A stretch of 62,267 bases of DNA from Paludibacter sp. (GTDB lineage Bacteria; Bacteroidota; Bacteroidia; Bacteroidales; Paludibacteraceae): assembly GCA_027450045.1 (NCBI GenBank), contig DAIDKM010000006.1, positions 1 to 62,267 of the forward strand, written 5' to 3'. Below the pieces are notes generated by a model that saw only the letters and a list, made by a program, of their open reading frames with translations, had not been told where the DNA came from and made no database searches. This document shows positions 17,980 to 27,011 of the stretch, piece by piece; position 1 is the stretch's first letter; every line of letters begins with the position of its first letter. The position numbers and the translations under genes were made by a program.

Positions 17980-18936
17980 ATGCAACTTGAATTTCTTATA
18001 GGATCATTGTTTTTACTGGTTATGAGCGCTTTTGCTCAAAGTGAGACGCCAGTGGATACGTTGAAGGAGATCCACAATCCGGCACAGTATATTCATTTGA
18101 CGCCCGAAGAAGCGCAAGTGATGCTGCATCGCGGGACGGAAGCTCCTTTCGTGGGACAATATGATACCACTACACAACGAGGCACCTATTACTGCAAAAG
18201 ATGCCATGCCCCGTTGTTCCGTTCATCGGATAAATTTGCCTCTTCATGTGGCTGGCCTTCGTTTGACGACGCCTTTAAAGGCGCTTTGAAATTTCAGCTT
18301 GATCCCGATGGAAAACGCATTGAGGTCACTTGTGCCAATTGCGGGGCGCATCTGGGTCATCTTTTCATGAATGAAGGATTTACTCCCAAGGAAAAGCGTT
18401 ATTGTATCAATTCGATTGCCATGGTGTTTGTGCCAGATGTCAGGCCAATGTTGAAAACAGCCTATTTTGCAGAAGGTTGTTTTTGGGGAGCCCAGTATTA
18501 TTTTTCGCAAGAAAAAGGAGTGGTAAAAACAACTGTCGGATACATGGGCGGGCATGTGAAAAACCCTACGTATGAAGAAGTAAGCGCTCATAAAACAGGC
18601 GATTTTGAAACCACCAAGGTGGTGTATGATCCGCGTGTCACTTCGTACGATGCGTTGGTGAGACTCTTTTTTGAAACACATGATTTCACCCAAACAAATG
18701 GACAGGGTGTGGATATCGGGCCGCAATACCGTTCGGTGATTTTTTATTCTTCACCCGAACAAAAAGCCATTGCTGAAAAATACATCCATTTATTGACCAT
18801 CAAAGGCAACACGGTGGCCACGATGTTGATTCCGGCTTCTACGTTTTGGAAAGCGGAAGCTTATCATCAAAACTATTATGAAGTGCAGGGTGTCATGCCT
18901 GACTGCCATCGCAGGAATGATGCTCTTTTTAAGTAA
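17980..18936 (+). CDS. msrBA: Exported peptide methionine sulfoxide reductase, MsrB–MsrA fusion
   Basis: 318 residues: an N-terminal signal peptide (MQLEFLIGSLFLLVMSAFAQ), then MsrB (about 35–155), then MsrA (about 160–318). MsrB shows its two zinc CxxC pairs (CKRC, CANC) and the catalytic Cys in RYCINSIAM. MsrA shows the catalytic Cys in EGCFWGAQYYF and the usual SVIFYSSPEQ segment; a Cys near the end (PDCHRR) may resolve the disulfide. Together the domains reduce both sulfoxide epimers of methionine. The signal peptide places the enzyme in the periplasm, where it would repair oxidised envelope proteins. The electron donor is not encoded nearby. Confidence 0.93.
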   Translation: MQLEFLIGSLFLLVMSAFAQSETPVDTLKEIHNPAQYIHLTPEEAQVMLHRGTEAPFVGQYDTTTQRGTYYCKRCHAPLFRSSDKFASSCGWPSFDDAFKGALKFQLDPDGKRIEVTCANCGAHLGHLFMNEGFTPKEKRYCINSIAMVFVPDVRPMLKTAYFAEGCFWGAQYYFSQEKGVVKTTVGYMGGHVKNPTYEEVSAHKTGDFETTKVVYDPRVTSYDALVRLFFETHDFTQTNGQGVDIGPQYRSVIFYSSPEQKAIAEKYIHLLTIKGNTVATMLIPASTFWKAEAYHQNYYEVQGVMPDCHRRNDALFK

Positions 18937-19017
18937 ACACGGGCATGTTCGTGAAACAAGAATAAGACCGGGATTGACATGCAAAAACCGGTCAGAGACA
19001 GCTTAATTATTTTACCT

Positions 19018-20421
19018 ATGAAGATTCAATTTTTTGGCGCTGCCCGCGAAGTGACCGGCAGCAAACACTTGATTACAACCAACGAAGGGAAGCGCATTTT
19101 GCTCGATTGCGGCATGTTTCAGGGCAAAGGGATGGAAACTGATGCGATGAACCGTGATTTGGGCTTCGATCCGTCCACCATCGATCACATCATTTTATCC
19201 CATGCTCACATTGATCATTCGGGATTGATCCCGTATGCCTATAAGCTGGGATTTCGCGGTTCGGTGATTTGTACCAATGCCACACGCGATTTGTGTTCCA
19301 TTATGCTGATTGATAGCGCCCATATTCAAGAGTTGGATGTGAAATGGTTTAATAAAAAACGCGAACGCCAAGAGTTGAATCCTGTTGAACCGATTTATGA
19401 TCAGACAGATGCTGAAAAGTGCATGGAGCTTTTTATCGGCGTTCCAAGTGAACGTCGCTTCTACATCAACGATAAGATCAATGTGAAGTTTACCAATACC
19501 GGACATTTGCTTGGCGGTGGTGTGGTCAATTTGGAAATCAATGAGAATGGAAAAAAAATCCATGTAGCTTACACCGGTGACATCGGGCGTCAGCATAATC
19601 GGCTTTTGCGTTCTCCCGATCCATTTCCACAATGCGATTACCTGATTACTGAATCAACCTACGGAAACAGGCTGCACCCTGCTGAAAGCGAAACATCCGG
19701 CGATTTGTTGCGAGTCATTAACGAGACGTGTGTAGAACGTGGCGGTAAAGTGATTATCCCGTCTTTTGCCATTGGCCGTACACAAGAAATAGTTTACATC
19801 TTGGATAAATTTTATAATGAAGGAAAATTGCCGAAGATTGATGTGTATGTTGATAGCCCTTTGGCAGTCAATGCTACCGATATTTACCGGTTACATCCGG
19901 AATGTATGAATGATGACGTGAAACACACTATTGCATACGATCCAGATCCGTTTGGATTTAACGGCTTACACTACATAAAGAATGTGGAAGATTCCAAGAA
20001 ACTGAATGATCTGAAGAAGCCGTGCATCATCATTTCGGCATCGGGCATGATGGAAGCCGGTCGCATCAAACATCATGTGGCCAATAATATAGAAGATCCT
20101 AAAAACACCATTCTGATCGTTGGCTATTGTACGCCTTCGTCACTTGGCGCGCGCATTCAAACAGGAGTAAAAGAGATTTCAATTTTTGGCGAAAGACACC
20201 CTATCAATGCACATATCGAAAAAATAGAATCATTGTCAGGACACGGAGATTACAACGAAATGAAACAGTTCCTGAGTTGTCAGAATCCGCAAAAGATTAA
20301 GAAAACGTTTTTAGTACACGGTGAATATGCAACGCAGCAATTTTATGAAAAAGAGTTAGAGAAAGTGGGCTTTCATGATATTCAAATTCCACAAAAAGGA
20401 GAAGCTGTGGAAATTGATTGA
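19018..20421 (+). CDS. Metallo-beta-lactamase/beta-CASP ribonuclease (CPSF-73-like)
   Basis: About 467 residues from the ATG at 19018. The frame is open further upstream to 18979, but MKIQFFGAAREVTGSKHLI is the standard family start. The metal site is in LSHAHIDHSG, with later ligands in TNTGHLLGGG and YTGDIGR. The beta-CASP part carries IIPSFAIGRTQEIVYIL, SASGMMEAGRIKHH and FLVHGE. These enzymes (archaeal/eukaryal CPSF-73 relatives in bacteria) cut or trim RNA; substrates in Bacteroidota are not well known. It is convergent with the next gene, with a hairpin terminator between. Confidence 0.88.
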   Translation: MKIQFFGAAREVTGSKHLITTNEGKRILLDCGMFQGKGMETDAMNRDLGFDPSTIDHIILSHAHIDHSGLIPYAYKLGFRGSVICTNATRDLCSIMLIDSAHIQELDVKWFNKKRERQELNPVEPIYDQTDAEKCMELFIGVPSERRFYINDKINVKFTNTGHLLGGGVVNLEINENGKKIHVAYTGDIGRQHNRLLRSPDPFPQCDYLITESTYGNRLHPAESETSGDLLRVINETCVERGGKVIIPSFAIGRTQEIVYILDKFYNEGKLPKIDVYVDSPLAVNATDIYRLHPECMNDDVKHTIAYDPDPFGFNGLHYIKNVEDSKKLNDLKKPCIIISASGMMEAGRIKHHVANNIEDPKNTILIVGYCTPSSLGARIQTGVKEISIFGERHPINAHIEKIESLSGHGDYNEMKQFLSCQNPQKIKKTFLVHGEYATQQFYEKELEKVGFHDIQIPQKGEAVEID

Positions 20422-20451
20422 CAAGAAGGGAGTCGTTTTCAATGATTTTTT

Positions 20452-20494
20452 ACAAGCAGAAGTGTCTCAAATAGATATTTCTGCTTGTTTGTTT
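20452..20494. terminator. Hairpin terminator between convergent genes
   Basis: Stem ACAAGCAGAA (20452–20461) / TTCTGCTTGT (20479–20488), 17-nt loop, followed by TTGTTTT. It can serve the plus-strand beta-CASP gene. Confidence 0.65.
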
Positions 20495-20498
20495 TCCA

Positions 20499-21734
20499 TC
20501 AATCTTTTTGAGAAGTCAGAAAAGAGGAAAACTGGTTGAATGTCCAACGAAAAGCAGCATCCACCTTCTCGCGCACGGTTTCATTCAGCAAGAAAGGCGT
20601 TTCGTGGGTGTATGCATAATCAAAATCAGCGATAGTGACTTTGGTTGGAATTTTATGCGAAGCTCCCTGTAGCGTGCTGACGACATCATAAGAAGGTATC
20701 ACTCTGTCATTTTCTAATATTATGGCGAATATGTCTTTGCTGTACTGTTGAAAAAGCGCTTCCCGTTTCAATCTGTTATACTTAAAATTCAACATCATAC
20801 GGAAAGATTGTCCCTCGGGATGTTCTTCCATGAAATGATGAAACCTCTTCTCGTGTTGAAGATGGCTCTCAAAATGTTCGATCAGATAGGAATATAGCGC
20901 TAAATTGGCTTCGCTGTCAATGATGGTTTTTGATACAGGAGTCAATCGGTTAAAAGTAGCCCCACCACAAAAAGCACACAGTTTCGCGTTGGTAAAATAG
21001 CCTTGAGGATTCGTAATCTTCACTATTTCTGCTAAAAAAGTACCTATGGAGTAGGTGAAGAAATGAAATTGCGTGCCCGGTGCAATCGGAGGAAAGAATC
21101 CTTCATGACATTGACGGACGAATTGCACCACGTCGTAATAAGTTTGTAGACCAGACCAGATAAGTCGTTGTGGTTTAGCCTGAAGGCGAGCGCTAATGGC
21201 TACATTGGAGAATGAAGATGCTAATAAATCAGGAAATTCTTGCTGCCGTTCGCGGCTAATGACGTGCATGAGACGTTTGTCGCTCCATGCGGGCAAAGCG
21301 CGATTCATGTGAAAGGCGATGGGGAAAAGCACTACACATTGATGGGTTTGTTTGGCAAGTTGATATGCCCAGGGGAAGTATTTATCCCACGATTTTTCGT
21401 TGAATCCATGCATCAACAGAATGGCGTCAGTGTTGCTTTTCTGATGTTTTGGAACAAAAATATGAATCAGAAAACGTTTGTTTTCATTCACTTCAGAATC
21501 AATTACATCCAACCCTTCTTCAGGATGTTTCAGTGCTGTATGAAATATTTCATCGCAAAACTCAAGTTGGTGTTCTTTGCAGTGTAAATAGGGATGCCCT
21601 TGTAAGATTTCACAATTTTCAGATTCAAACAAATGGTTGCGAACCGACACTTCACTGTCTATCTCAATCTCCAAGACATTGGTCGATACTTTGTTTTTAA
21701 GTAACGAATAAAGTTCAATGTAGTCCATATTCAT
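20499..21734 (-). CDS. Alpha/beta-hydrolase-like protein (possibly DUF6051)
   Basis: About 411 residues from the ATG at 21734. A longer frame begins with GTG at 21764 and another ATG lies at 21728; the true start is uncertain. The N-terminal ~110 residues are of unknown fold. From FLIHIFVPKHQKSNTDAILL, the HGFNEKSW segment looks like the oxyanion-hole loop of alpha/beta hydrolases, and HFFTYSIGTFLAEI like a nucleophile elbow with Ser (YSIG, a GxSxG variant). ENDRVIPSYDV could hold the acid and DFDYAYTHETPF the His. It resembles the Bacteroidota DUF6051 family as I remember it. No signal peptide is seen, so it is cytoplasmic; the substrate is unknown. Confidence 0.6.
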   Translation of the reverse strand: MNMDYIELYSLLKNKVSTNVLEIEIDSEVSVRNHLFESENCEILQGHPYLHCKEHQLEFCDEIFHTALKHPEEGLDVIDSEVNENKRFLIHIFVPKHQKSNTDAILLMHGFNEKSWDKYFPWAYQLAKQTHQCVVLFPIAFHMNRALPAWSDKRLMHVISRERQQEFPDLLASSFSNVAISARLQAKPQRLIWSGLQTYYDVVQFVRQCHEGFFPPIAPGTQFHFFTYSIGTFLAEIVKITNPQGYFTNAKLCAFCGGATFNRLTPVSKTIIDSEANLALYSYLIEHFESHLQHEKRFHHFMEEHPEGQSFRMMLNFKYNRLKREALFQQYSKDIFAIILENDRVIPSYDVVSTLQGASHKIPTKVTIADFDYAYTHETPFLLNETVREKVDAAFRWTFNQFSSFLTSQKD

Positions 21735-22050
21735 TGAGATACATTTAATTAGAAGAATTTGCACTAACCCCGATGAACATTATAAGTTCAACTTACCGAA
21801 GTGTTACATTTGAGTACAAAGATAGAGATATTTTCATCTCATACTCTTTGCAAAACCTCACTTTTTGACCATTCAAAAGGCATATTCGGAAATCCAGAAA
21901 AAGCATTTGGCCGGCTGCTCATTGACTGTGTTCATGGAATGTTTCAAAGGCAAGTCATAAGGATTTTTCATTGAGTGGAAAAATAGTGCTATCTTTGCAT
22001 GTAGATACGCTTTGAACTGGTTTGTAAGATGAATATATAATGAGTTGGTA
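21735..22050. other. Divergent intergenic region, 316 bp
   Basis: Between the hydrolase-like gene (minus) and the M23-like gene (plus). It holds outward promoter elements: CAAAGATA at 21817–21824 (TATCTTTG for the minus gene) and TATCTTTG at 21990–21997 for the plus operon. Nothing else is seen. Confidence 0.6.
21990..21997 (+). promoter_or_regulatory. Promoter -7 element for the M23–dxr–rseP operon
   Basis: TATCTTTG matches the Bacteroidota -7 consensus TAnnTTTG, 53 nt before the ATG at 22051. A T-rich stretch with CATTG (21969–21973) lies near the -33 position, but the spacing is short, so the upstream box is uncertain. Confidence 0.55.
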
Positions 22051-22998
22051 ATGAAGAAGGAACAAGAAGATGTGCACTCTGATTCATCTCATGCTTTCAT
22101 GCTTCGTTTACAGGCAACTTTTAACCGCATTTGGCTAAGCATAAAAGCCTTTTTTAATGCGTTTCGTTTTAAATACCGCTTGTTGATTGTTAGTGAAAGT
22201 ACCCTTGAGGAAGTTGTTTCCGTTCAACGGTCAGGTTTCTCGTTTGTTTGGTATTTGCTTGGATTAGTGGTAGCTATCTTTATTATTACTTCGCTTTTGA
22301 TTAATTTTACCTCGTTGAGACACGTTTTACCCGGGAATGAAGATGCTTTGTTAAGGGCGCAAGTCGAAAAACAGATGCTAAAAACAGACTCACTGCAAAG
22401 ACAATTCAATGTCAATCAACTTTATTTGAACAATTTACAAGCTATTTTGAATGGAAATGTTGCTGTGCAGGCAACCCATGTTGGACAAAAGAGTCTGACG
22501 CTCAAAATGAAGCCCGTGAATGCTAAAATTGGTCAGAAATCGCAAAGAGAAAAAGCCTTTGACAATCAATTTGAACAGGATGAGAAATACAATTTGAATA
22601 TGATTACGAGGCGTTCGGCTAACAATCTGAGTCCTGTGTTTTCAAATCCCTTAGCAGGCGTCATTTTACAACATGTTGATTTTTCGCGGGCTACTTTTGA
22701 TGTTTCTATTGCAGCCGTGTCAAATCGTACGGTAACCGCCGTGTCGGATGGAGTGGTTGTTTTTGCCGGTTTTACTTCCGATGCACACTATGTCATCATT
22801 ATTCAACACAAAGGTGAGCTTTTGTCGATTTATAAAAACATGGATTATTTGCTCAAAACGATTGGTGATCGCGTACATGCAGGCGAGGCGATTGGCATGT
22901 TGCAGAAATCGACAAAGCCCGATCAAAAAGAGTTTTTGCGCTTTGAACTTTGGAAAAACGGGGTTCCTATGAATCCTGAAGATTATATTGCTTTTTGA
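22051..22998 (+). CDS. Membrane-anchored M23-like (LytM) protein, degenerate active site
   Basis: About 315 residues from the ATG at 22051; a TTG two codons earlier is less likely. One membrane helix (about 70–92), a coiled-coil-like stretch (RAQVEKQMLKTDSLQRQF) and a C-terminal LytM domain starting near AVSNRTVTAVSDGVVVFAGF. The domain keeps the lysostaphin-type fold pattern (VIIIQHKGELLSIYKNM, GDRVHAGEAIGML), but the metal-binding HLH near the end is replaced by FLRFELW and the YAH motif by YKNMD. It should therefore not hydrolyse peptidoglycan; by analogy with EnvC/NlpD it may activate an amidase or act as a scaffold. It stands 3 nt before dxr as first gene of the operon. Confidence 0.8.
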   Translation: MKKEQEDVHSDSSHAFMLRLQATFNRIWLSIKAFFNAFRFKYRLLIVSESTLEEVVSVQRSGFSFVWYLLGLVVAIFIITSLLINFTSLRHVLPGNEDALLRAQVEKQMLKTDSLQRQFNVNQLYLNNLQAILNGNVAVQATHVGQKSLTLKMKPVNAKIGQKSQREKAFDNQFEQDEKYNLNMITRRSANNLSPVFSNPLAGVILQHVDFSRATFDVSIAAVSNRTVTAVSDGVVVFAGFTSDAHYVIIIQHKGELLSIYKNMDYLLKTIGDRVHAGEAIGMLQKSTKPDQKEFLRFELWKNGVPMNPEDYIAF

Positions 22999-23001
22999 TG
23001 T

Positions 23002-24183
23002 ATGATAAACCATAACAATACGTTACAGCCAAAACAGATAGCCTTGTTGGGATCAACAGGATCAATTGGCACACAAGCTTTAGATGTTATTGCAGCTCAT
23101 CCAGAACAGTTTGAGGTGTATGCGCTTACCGCTAACAACAATGTGGATTTGTTGATTCAACAAGCGCGACGTTTTAATCCGGCAGTGGTTGCCATTGCTA
23201 ACGACGTGCACTATTTTGTGCTTAAAGAAGCGTTGCGCGATTTGCCGATTCATGTTTTTTCCGGCATCGAAGCCATTGCTCAAATTGCCGCTATGGAATC
23301 GGTTGATATCGTGCTAACGGCAATGGTGGGGTACTCCGGGTTGCTTCCGACATTGGCCGCCGTGAAAGCCGGAAAGACAATTGCTCTGGCTAATAAGGAA
23401 ACATTGGTGGTGGCGGGTGAATTGATCTATTCGTTGGTCAAACAACATCAATCGGCTATCATTCCGGTTGATTCGGAACATTCCGCTATTTTTCAATGTT
23501 TAGTTGGCGAAGGCGATAATCCGGTGGAGAAAATTATTCTGACAGCATCGGGAGGTCCATTTAGAACCACGAATAAGGAACAATTGATTACGATTACAAA
23601 AACAGAAGCATTACGACATCCCAATTGGACGATGGGAGCAAAGATCACCATCGACTCTGCCACGATGATGAATAAAGGATTTGAGGTTATTGAAGCTAAA
23701 TGGCTCTTTGGACTTGATCCGAGTCAAATTGAGGTGCTGGTACATCCGCAATCCATTGTTCATTCCATGGTGCAATTTGTCGATGGAAGCGTGAAAGCGC
23801 AAATGGGGCTGCCTGATATGCGATTACCGATTCAGTACGCTTTTTCGTATCCAAACCGATTACACGCTCCCTGGCCACGTCTCGATTTCGGCGTCTATTC
23901 GCATTTGACTTTTGAACAACCTGATTACTATAAATTCCGAAATTTATCGCTTGCTTTTGAAGCGCTCAAGCGACAAGGAAATGCTCCTTGCGTGCTGAAT
24001 GCTGCTAATGAAGTGGTGGTGGCGGCTTTTCTCCGGGATGAAATAGGGTTTTTGCAAATGTCGGATGTTATTGAATCCACATTGCAAAAAGTGACTTTCT
24101 TATCGCAACCTACTTATGATGACTACGTGGCTTCGGATGATGAAGCGCGTTCCATTGCCATGGAGTTTGTTGCAAATCTGTAA
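23002..24183 (+). CDS. dxr: 1-deoxy-D-xylulose 5-phosphate reductoisomerase
   Basis: 393 residues, the normal family length. Dxr converts DXP to 2-C-methyl-D-erythritol 4-phosphate with NADPH, the committed step of the MEP isoprenoid pathway. Visible motifs: NADPH-binding GSTGSIGTQALDVI at the start, ANKETLVVAG, PVDSEHSAIFQ and TASGGPFR (metal and substrate binding), and MMNKGFEVIEAKWLFG. The start is 3 nt after the M23-like gene, with rseP 30 nt downstream; the dxr–rseP neighbourhood is widely conserved in bacteria. Confidence 0.97.
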   Translation: MINHNNTLQPKQIALLGSTGSIGTQALDVIAAHPEQFEVYALTANNNVDLLIQQARRFNPAVVAIANDVHYFVLKEALRDLPIHVFSGIEAIAQIAAMESVDIVLTAMVGYSGLLPTLAAVKAGKTIALANKETLVVAGELIYSLVKQHQSAIIPVDSEHSAIFQCLVGEGDNPVEKIILTASGGPFRTTNKEQLITITKTEALRHPNWTMGAKITIDSATMMNKGFEVIEAKWLFGLDPSQIEVLVHPQSIVHSMVQFVDGSVKAQMGLPDMRLPIQYAFSYPNRLHAPWPRLDFGVYSHLTFEQPDYYKFRNLSLAFEALKRQGNAPCVLNAANEVVVAAFLRDEIGFLQMSDVIESTLQKVTFLSQPTYDDYVASDDEARSIAMEFVANL

Positions 24184-24213
24184 TATGAGTATTAATAAAC
24201 AATTATTTGAATA

Positions 24214-25698
24214 ATGGAGACTTTTTGGATTAAAGCGGCCCAATTAATTTTGAGTTTGTCAATTTTGGTGTTCCTTCATGAGTTGGGACATTTTACTTTT
24301 GCACGTATTTTCAAGACACGAGTCGATAAATTTTACCTGTTTTTCAATCCTTATTTTTCCCTGTTACGTTGTAAAAGAATCAACGGAAAATGGCAGATTC
24401 GTCTTTTTGCATCGAATGTTCCCGATATGTATCGTAAAATGGTGGATTCAGACGGAAACGTGGTGAAAGATGAAAAGGGAAAAGCAAAGATGGAAGAAAT
24501 TCCCATCAATGATTTACCGAAAGATGATTGGCGACGTTTCAATGAAACCACCGAGTGGGGAATCGGGTGGCTGCCTTTAGGGGGATATTGCAAAATCGCG
24601 GGCATGATCGATGAATCGATGGATACCGAAGCTCTGAAAAAACCGGCTCAACCCTGGGAATTTCGCAGCAAAACGGCTTGGCAGCGGTTGTTGATTATGG
24701 TGGGCGGTGTAACGGTAAATTTCTTTACTGCTCTGGTGATTTATGCCATGATTTTATTTGTCTGGGGACAAGAATATCTGCCCTTGCAAAATGCACGTTT
24801 AGGCATGCAATTTTCAGAGATTGCCTTGAAGAATGGGTTTCATAATGGGGATATTTTACTGTCAGTCAACAATAAACCTGTCGATGAGACAAGCGATGCC
24901 GTAGGGAAGATTCTGATTGATGGCGCCTCAACGGTAACTGTACTACGAGATGGGAAGACAGTGCAAATGGCGTTACCGACTAACTTTGCAGAGCAAGTTA
25001 TTGGCGCTCATGAAAAACAGTTTATGGCACCTCGCGTTCCATTTGTGATCGATCAGGTAGTAAATGGTTCGCCTGCTCAAGCCGCAGGGTTAGAGAAAGG
25101 AGATAGCGTGGTGGCAGTGAATGGAAAAACCATGTTTACGGCACAAGACATAATGCCTTTCTTGTCAGATAACAAAGGCAAAATGATTTCATTGACGTTT
25201 GTGAGAGCCGGAAAGCCAATGACAAAGCAGGTGACAATCGATCCTTCAGGAAAATTGGGAGTAGGCTTGGTGCCATTCACGCAATTTTTCAAGACAAAAA
25301 GCATTCGATATGGTTTGTTAGCTTCCATTCCTGCCGGTATTAGTATGGGGGTTGATAAACTGTCGTCGTATGTCAAACAGCTCAAGTTTGTGTTTACCAA
25401 AGAAGGTGCAAAACAAATTGGTGGCTTTGGCACCATTGGTTCTCTTTTCCCAAGCGTATGGGATTGGCAAAGTTTTTGGGCATTGACGGCATTTTTATCG
25501 ATCATTCTTGCTTTTATGAATATTCTTCCTATTCCGGCTTTGGATGGCGGTCATACTCTCTTTTTGCTTTATGAGATGGTCACGGGACGAAAACCAAGCG
25601 ATAAGTTTCTTGAGTATGCACAAATGGTAGGTATTGCTCTTTTGTTCGCCTTGCTTCTTTATGCAAATGGGAACGATCTGTTTCGTCTTTTCAGGTAG
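24214..25698 (+). CDS. rseP: RIP metalloprotease RseP (site-2 protease family)
   Basis: 494 residues. The zinc-binding HExxH is in LSILVFLHELGHFTFAR near the N-terminus, and the second metal-binding segment is NILPIPALDGGHTLF near the C-terminus, each in a membrane helix. Two PDZ-like modules lie between (LKNGFHNGDILLSVNNKPV; PAQAAGLEKGDSVVAVNGK). The enzyme cuts membrane-embedded anti-sigma factors or signal-peptide remnants. An insertion of about 60 residues after the first helix (MVDSDGNVVKDEKGKAKME) is usual for Bacteroidota RseP. Same operon as dxr. Confidence 0.95.
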   Translation: METFWIKAAQLILSLSILVFLHELGHFTFARIFKTRVDKFYLFFNPYFSLLRCKRINGKWQIRLFASNVPDMYRKMVDSDGNVVKDEKGKAKMEEIPINDLPKDDWRRFNETTEWGIGWLPLGGYCKIAGMIDESMDTEALKKPAQPWEFRSKTAWQRLLIMVGGVTVNFFTALVIYAMILFVWGQEYLPLQNARLGMQFSEIALKNGFHNGDILLSVNNKPVDETSDAVGKILIDGASTVTVLRDGKTVQMALPTNFAEQVIGAHEKQFMAPRVPFVIDQVVNGSPAQAAGLEKGDSVVAVNGKTMFTAQDIMPFLSDNKGKMISLTFVRAGKPMTKQVTIDPSGKLGVGLVPFTQFFKTKSIRYGLLASIPAGISMGVDKLSSYVKQLKFVFTKEGAKQIGGFGTIGSLFPSVWDWQSFWALTAFLSIILAFMNILPIPALDGGHTLFLLYEMVTGRKPSDKFLEYAQMVGIALLFALLLYANGNDLFRLFR

Positions 25699-25754
25699 AA
25701 GGGTTTTATGACTGGATAAGTTATTGAGCATTTAAATTTTAACCGACATGTAAT

Positions 25755-26066
25755 ATGAAACGATTTTGGGTAAAACTGAGCAAACCTTTCATTCGTTTGC
25801 ACCATTATAAATATTGGTTGGTGGCAGGATTTTTCTTGATTCTCATGTCGTTTTTTGATGAAAATAATTTCGTTAAACGTATTGAGAATGAGCAGGAAAT
25901 TCATCGATTACAAGATCAGATTGATGCGTATAACAAAACCATACAACATAATCTTGAACAAATTAATGAACTAAAGACGAGTAATGCGAATTTGGAGAAA
26001 TTCGCTCGCGAGACTTATGGAATGAAACGGGCGAATGAAGATGTCTATATAATTAAAGAAAAATAA
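25755..26066 (+). CDS. Septum formation initiator, FtsB/DivIC-like
   Basis: 103 residues: short cytoplasmic start, one membrane helix (about 23–40, YWLVAGFFLILMSFF), then a coiled coil (IHRLQDQIDAYNKTIQHNLE) and the conserved end EKFARETYGMKRANEDVYII typical of the FtsB/DivIC family of divisome proteins. It probably binds an FtsL-like partner to regulate septal peptidoglycan synthesis. It sits 56 nt after rseP and 5 nt before the next gene. Confidence 0.85.
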   Translation: MKRFWVKLSKPFIRLHHYKYWLVAGFFLILMSFFDENNFVKRIENEQEIHRLQDQIDAYNKTIQHNLEQINELKTSNANLEKFARETYGMKRANEDVYIIKEK

Positions 26067-26071
26067 AGCAC

Positions 26072-26422
26072 ATGCAGTGGAATGAATCGAAGAGAATGCT
26101 GATTTTGAAGGGGATTTACGGGCTGGGATATGTTCTGTTGATATTAGGAACCATTTTCTATTATGAAAAAATGCCGGTAGCTCCCTTTTTGTTTTCGTTG
26201 GGCGCTTTGTTTTTGCTTGTAGTTCGTGTAGTGCTACCTATTGATTCCGCAAACTATAAAACCAAACGATTGAATATGATTCATGCATTTTCGACTTTGG
26301 TGTTGCTGGCATCAGCCTATGGCATGTTTGTGCACTATTATTTGTGGATTGCAGGCTTGCTTTTATCCACATTGATCGACTTGTACGTGAGCTTTCGCCT
26401 GCCTAAAAAGGAAGAAGAATAG
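26072..26422 (+). CDS. Small integral membrane protein, four helices
   Basis: 116 residues with four predicted membrane helices (about 14–32, 36–54, 68–86, 90–106) and a charged C-terminus. I do not recognise the family. It starts 5 nt after the divIC-like gene and is the last gene before a strong terminator, so it belongs to this operon, which points to an envelope role only by context. Confidence 0.7.
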   Translation: MQWNESKRMLILKGIYGLGYVLLILGTIFYYEKMPVAPFLFSLGALFLLVVRVVLPIDSANYKTKRLNMIHAFSTLVLLASAYGMFVHYYLWIAGLLLSTLIDLYVSFRLPKKEEE

Positions 26423-26438
26423 AGAGCGTAACCCAAAT

Positions 26439-26479
26439 AAAAAAAGCAACGGTGAAATATTCAACCGTTGCTTTTTTTT
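26439..26479. terminator. Strong bidirectional intrinsic terminator
   Basis: Perfect stem AAAAAGCAACGGT / ACCGTTGCTTTTT around the loop GAAATATTCA, with A- and T-tracts on both sides. It ends the plus-strand operon and also the minus-strand 91-residue gene. Confidence 0.9.
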
Positions 26480-26481
26480 GA

Positions 26482-26757
26482 TTAATGATGAGAGAGGTGT
26501 GCCAGCTCCATATGTTCGTCAATAATGCGTAATGCAGCGTCTAAAATAGTAGTGTCATCTAACATTACTAACCCACCATCCGGCCCGGGTTCAATATGAA
26601 TGCCGCAACTTTTTCCATCTTTAAAATTATGGCCCCCAAAATAGTTTCGTACTGTTTCATCAGTAAGGCCTAATTCTAGAGCAATTTTGCTCACACTACC
26701 CGATGGCAGGCTATCCTTAACTCTTCTCAATTCGTTAAAAGTGATCGTTCTTGTCAT
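26482..26757 (-). CDS. Small HTH DNA-binding-like protein
   Basis: 91 residues. The segment VSKIALELGLTDETVRNYFGG reads as a helix-turn-helix (recognition helix around ETVRNYFGG), preceded by a helix LRRVKDSLPSGS. The C-terminal half (IEPGPDGGLVMLDDTTILDA) is short and acidic. I recall similar conserved proteins in Bacteroidales without a known role. It lies downstream of dnaA on the same strand, but dnaA has its own terminator between them, so it is probably a separate unit. Confidence 0.6.
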   Translation of the reverse strand: MTRTITFNELRRVKDSLPSGSVSKIALELGLTDETVRNYFGGHNFKDGKSCGIHIEPGPDGGLVMLDDTTILDAALRIIDEHMELAHLSHH

Positions 26758-26942
26758 AATGGTGGGATATTATAAGGTTAGAAACACGTTATAAATTCAT
26801 GGCCTAAATGTAGTGTTTTCTGTTTGGAGATGCAAGCCATTTTCGTTTTTTTTAAAAAACAATTTTTCAGTCAGTAGTTCGCAAAGGAAGTTATTCCTCT
26901 TTGAATTAGAGATTGATTCTGCATTTATTTACTTGGTATTGA

Positions 26943-26990
26943 ACAAAAAAAGAACATGATGACTTTGAAAGTCAATCATGTTCCTGTTTT
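26943..26990 (-). terminator. Intrinsic terminator of dnaA
   Basis: On the minus strand the stem GAACATGATTGACTTT / AAAGTCATCATGTTC (one bulged base) is followed by TTTTTTTG. Position and orientation fit termination just after the dnaA stop. Confidence 0.85.
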
Positions 26991-27011
26991 GAAATAGAAG
27001 ATAAAGATAGG

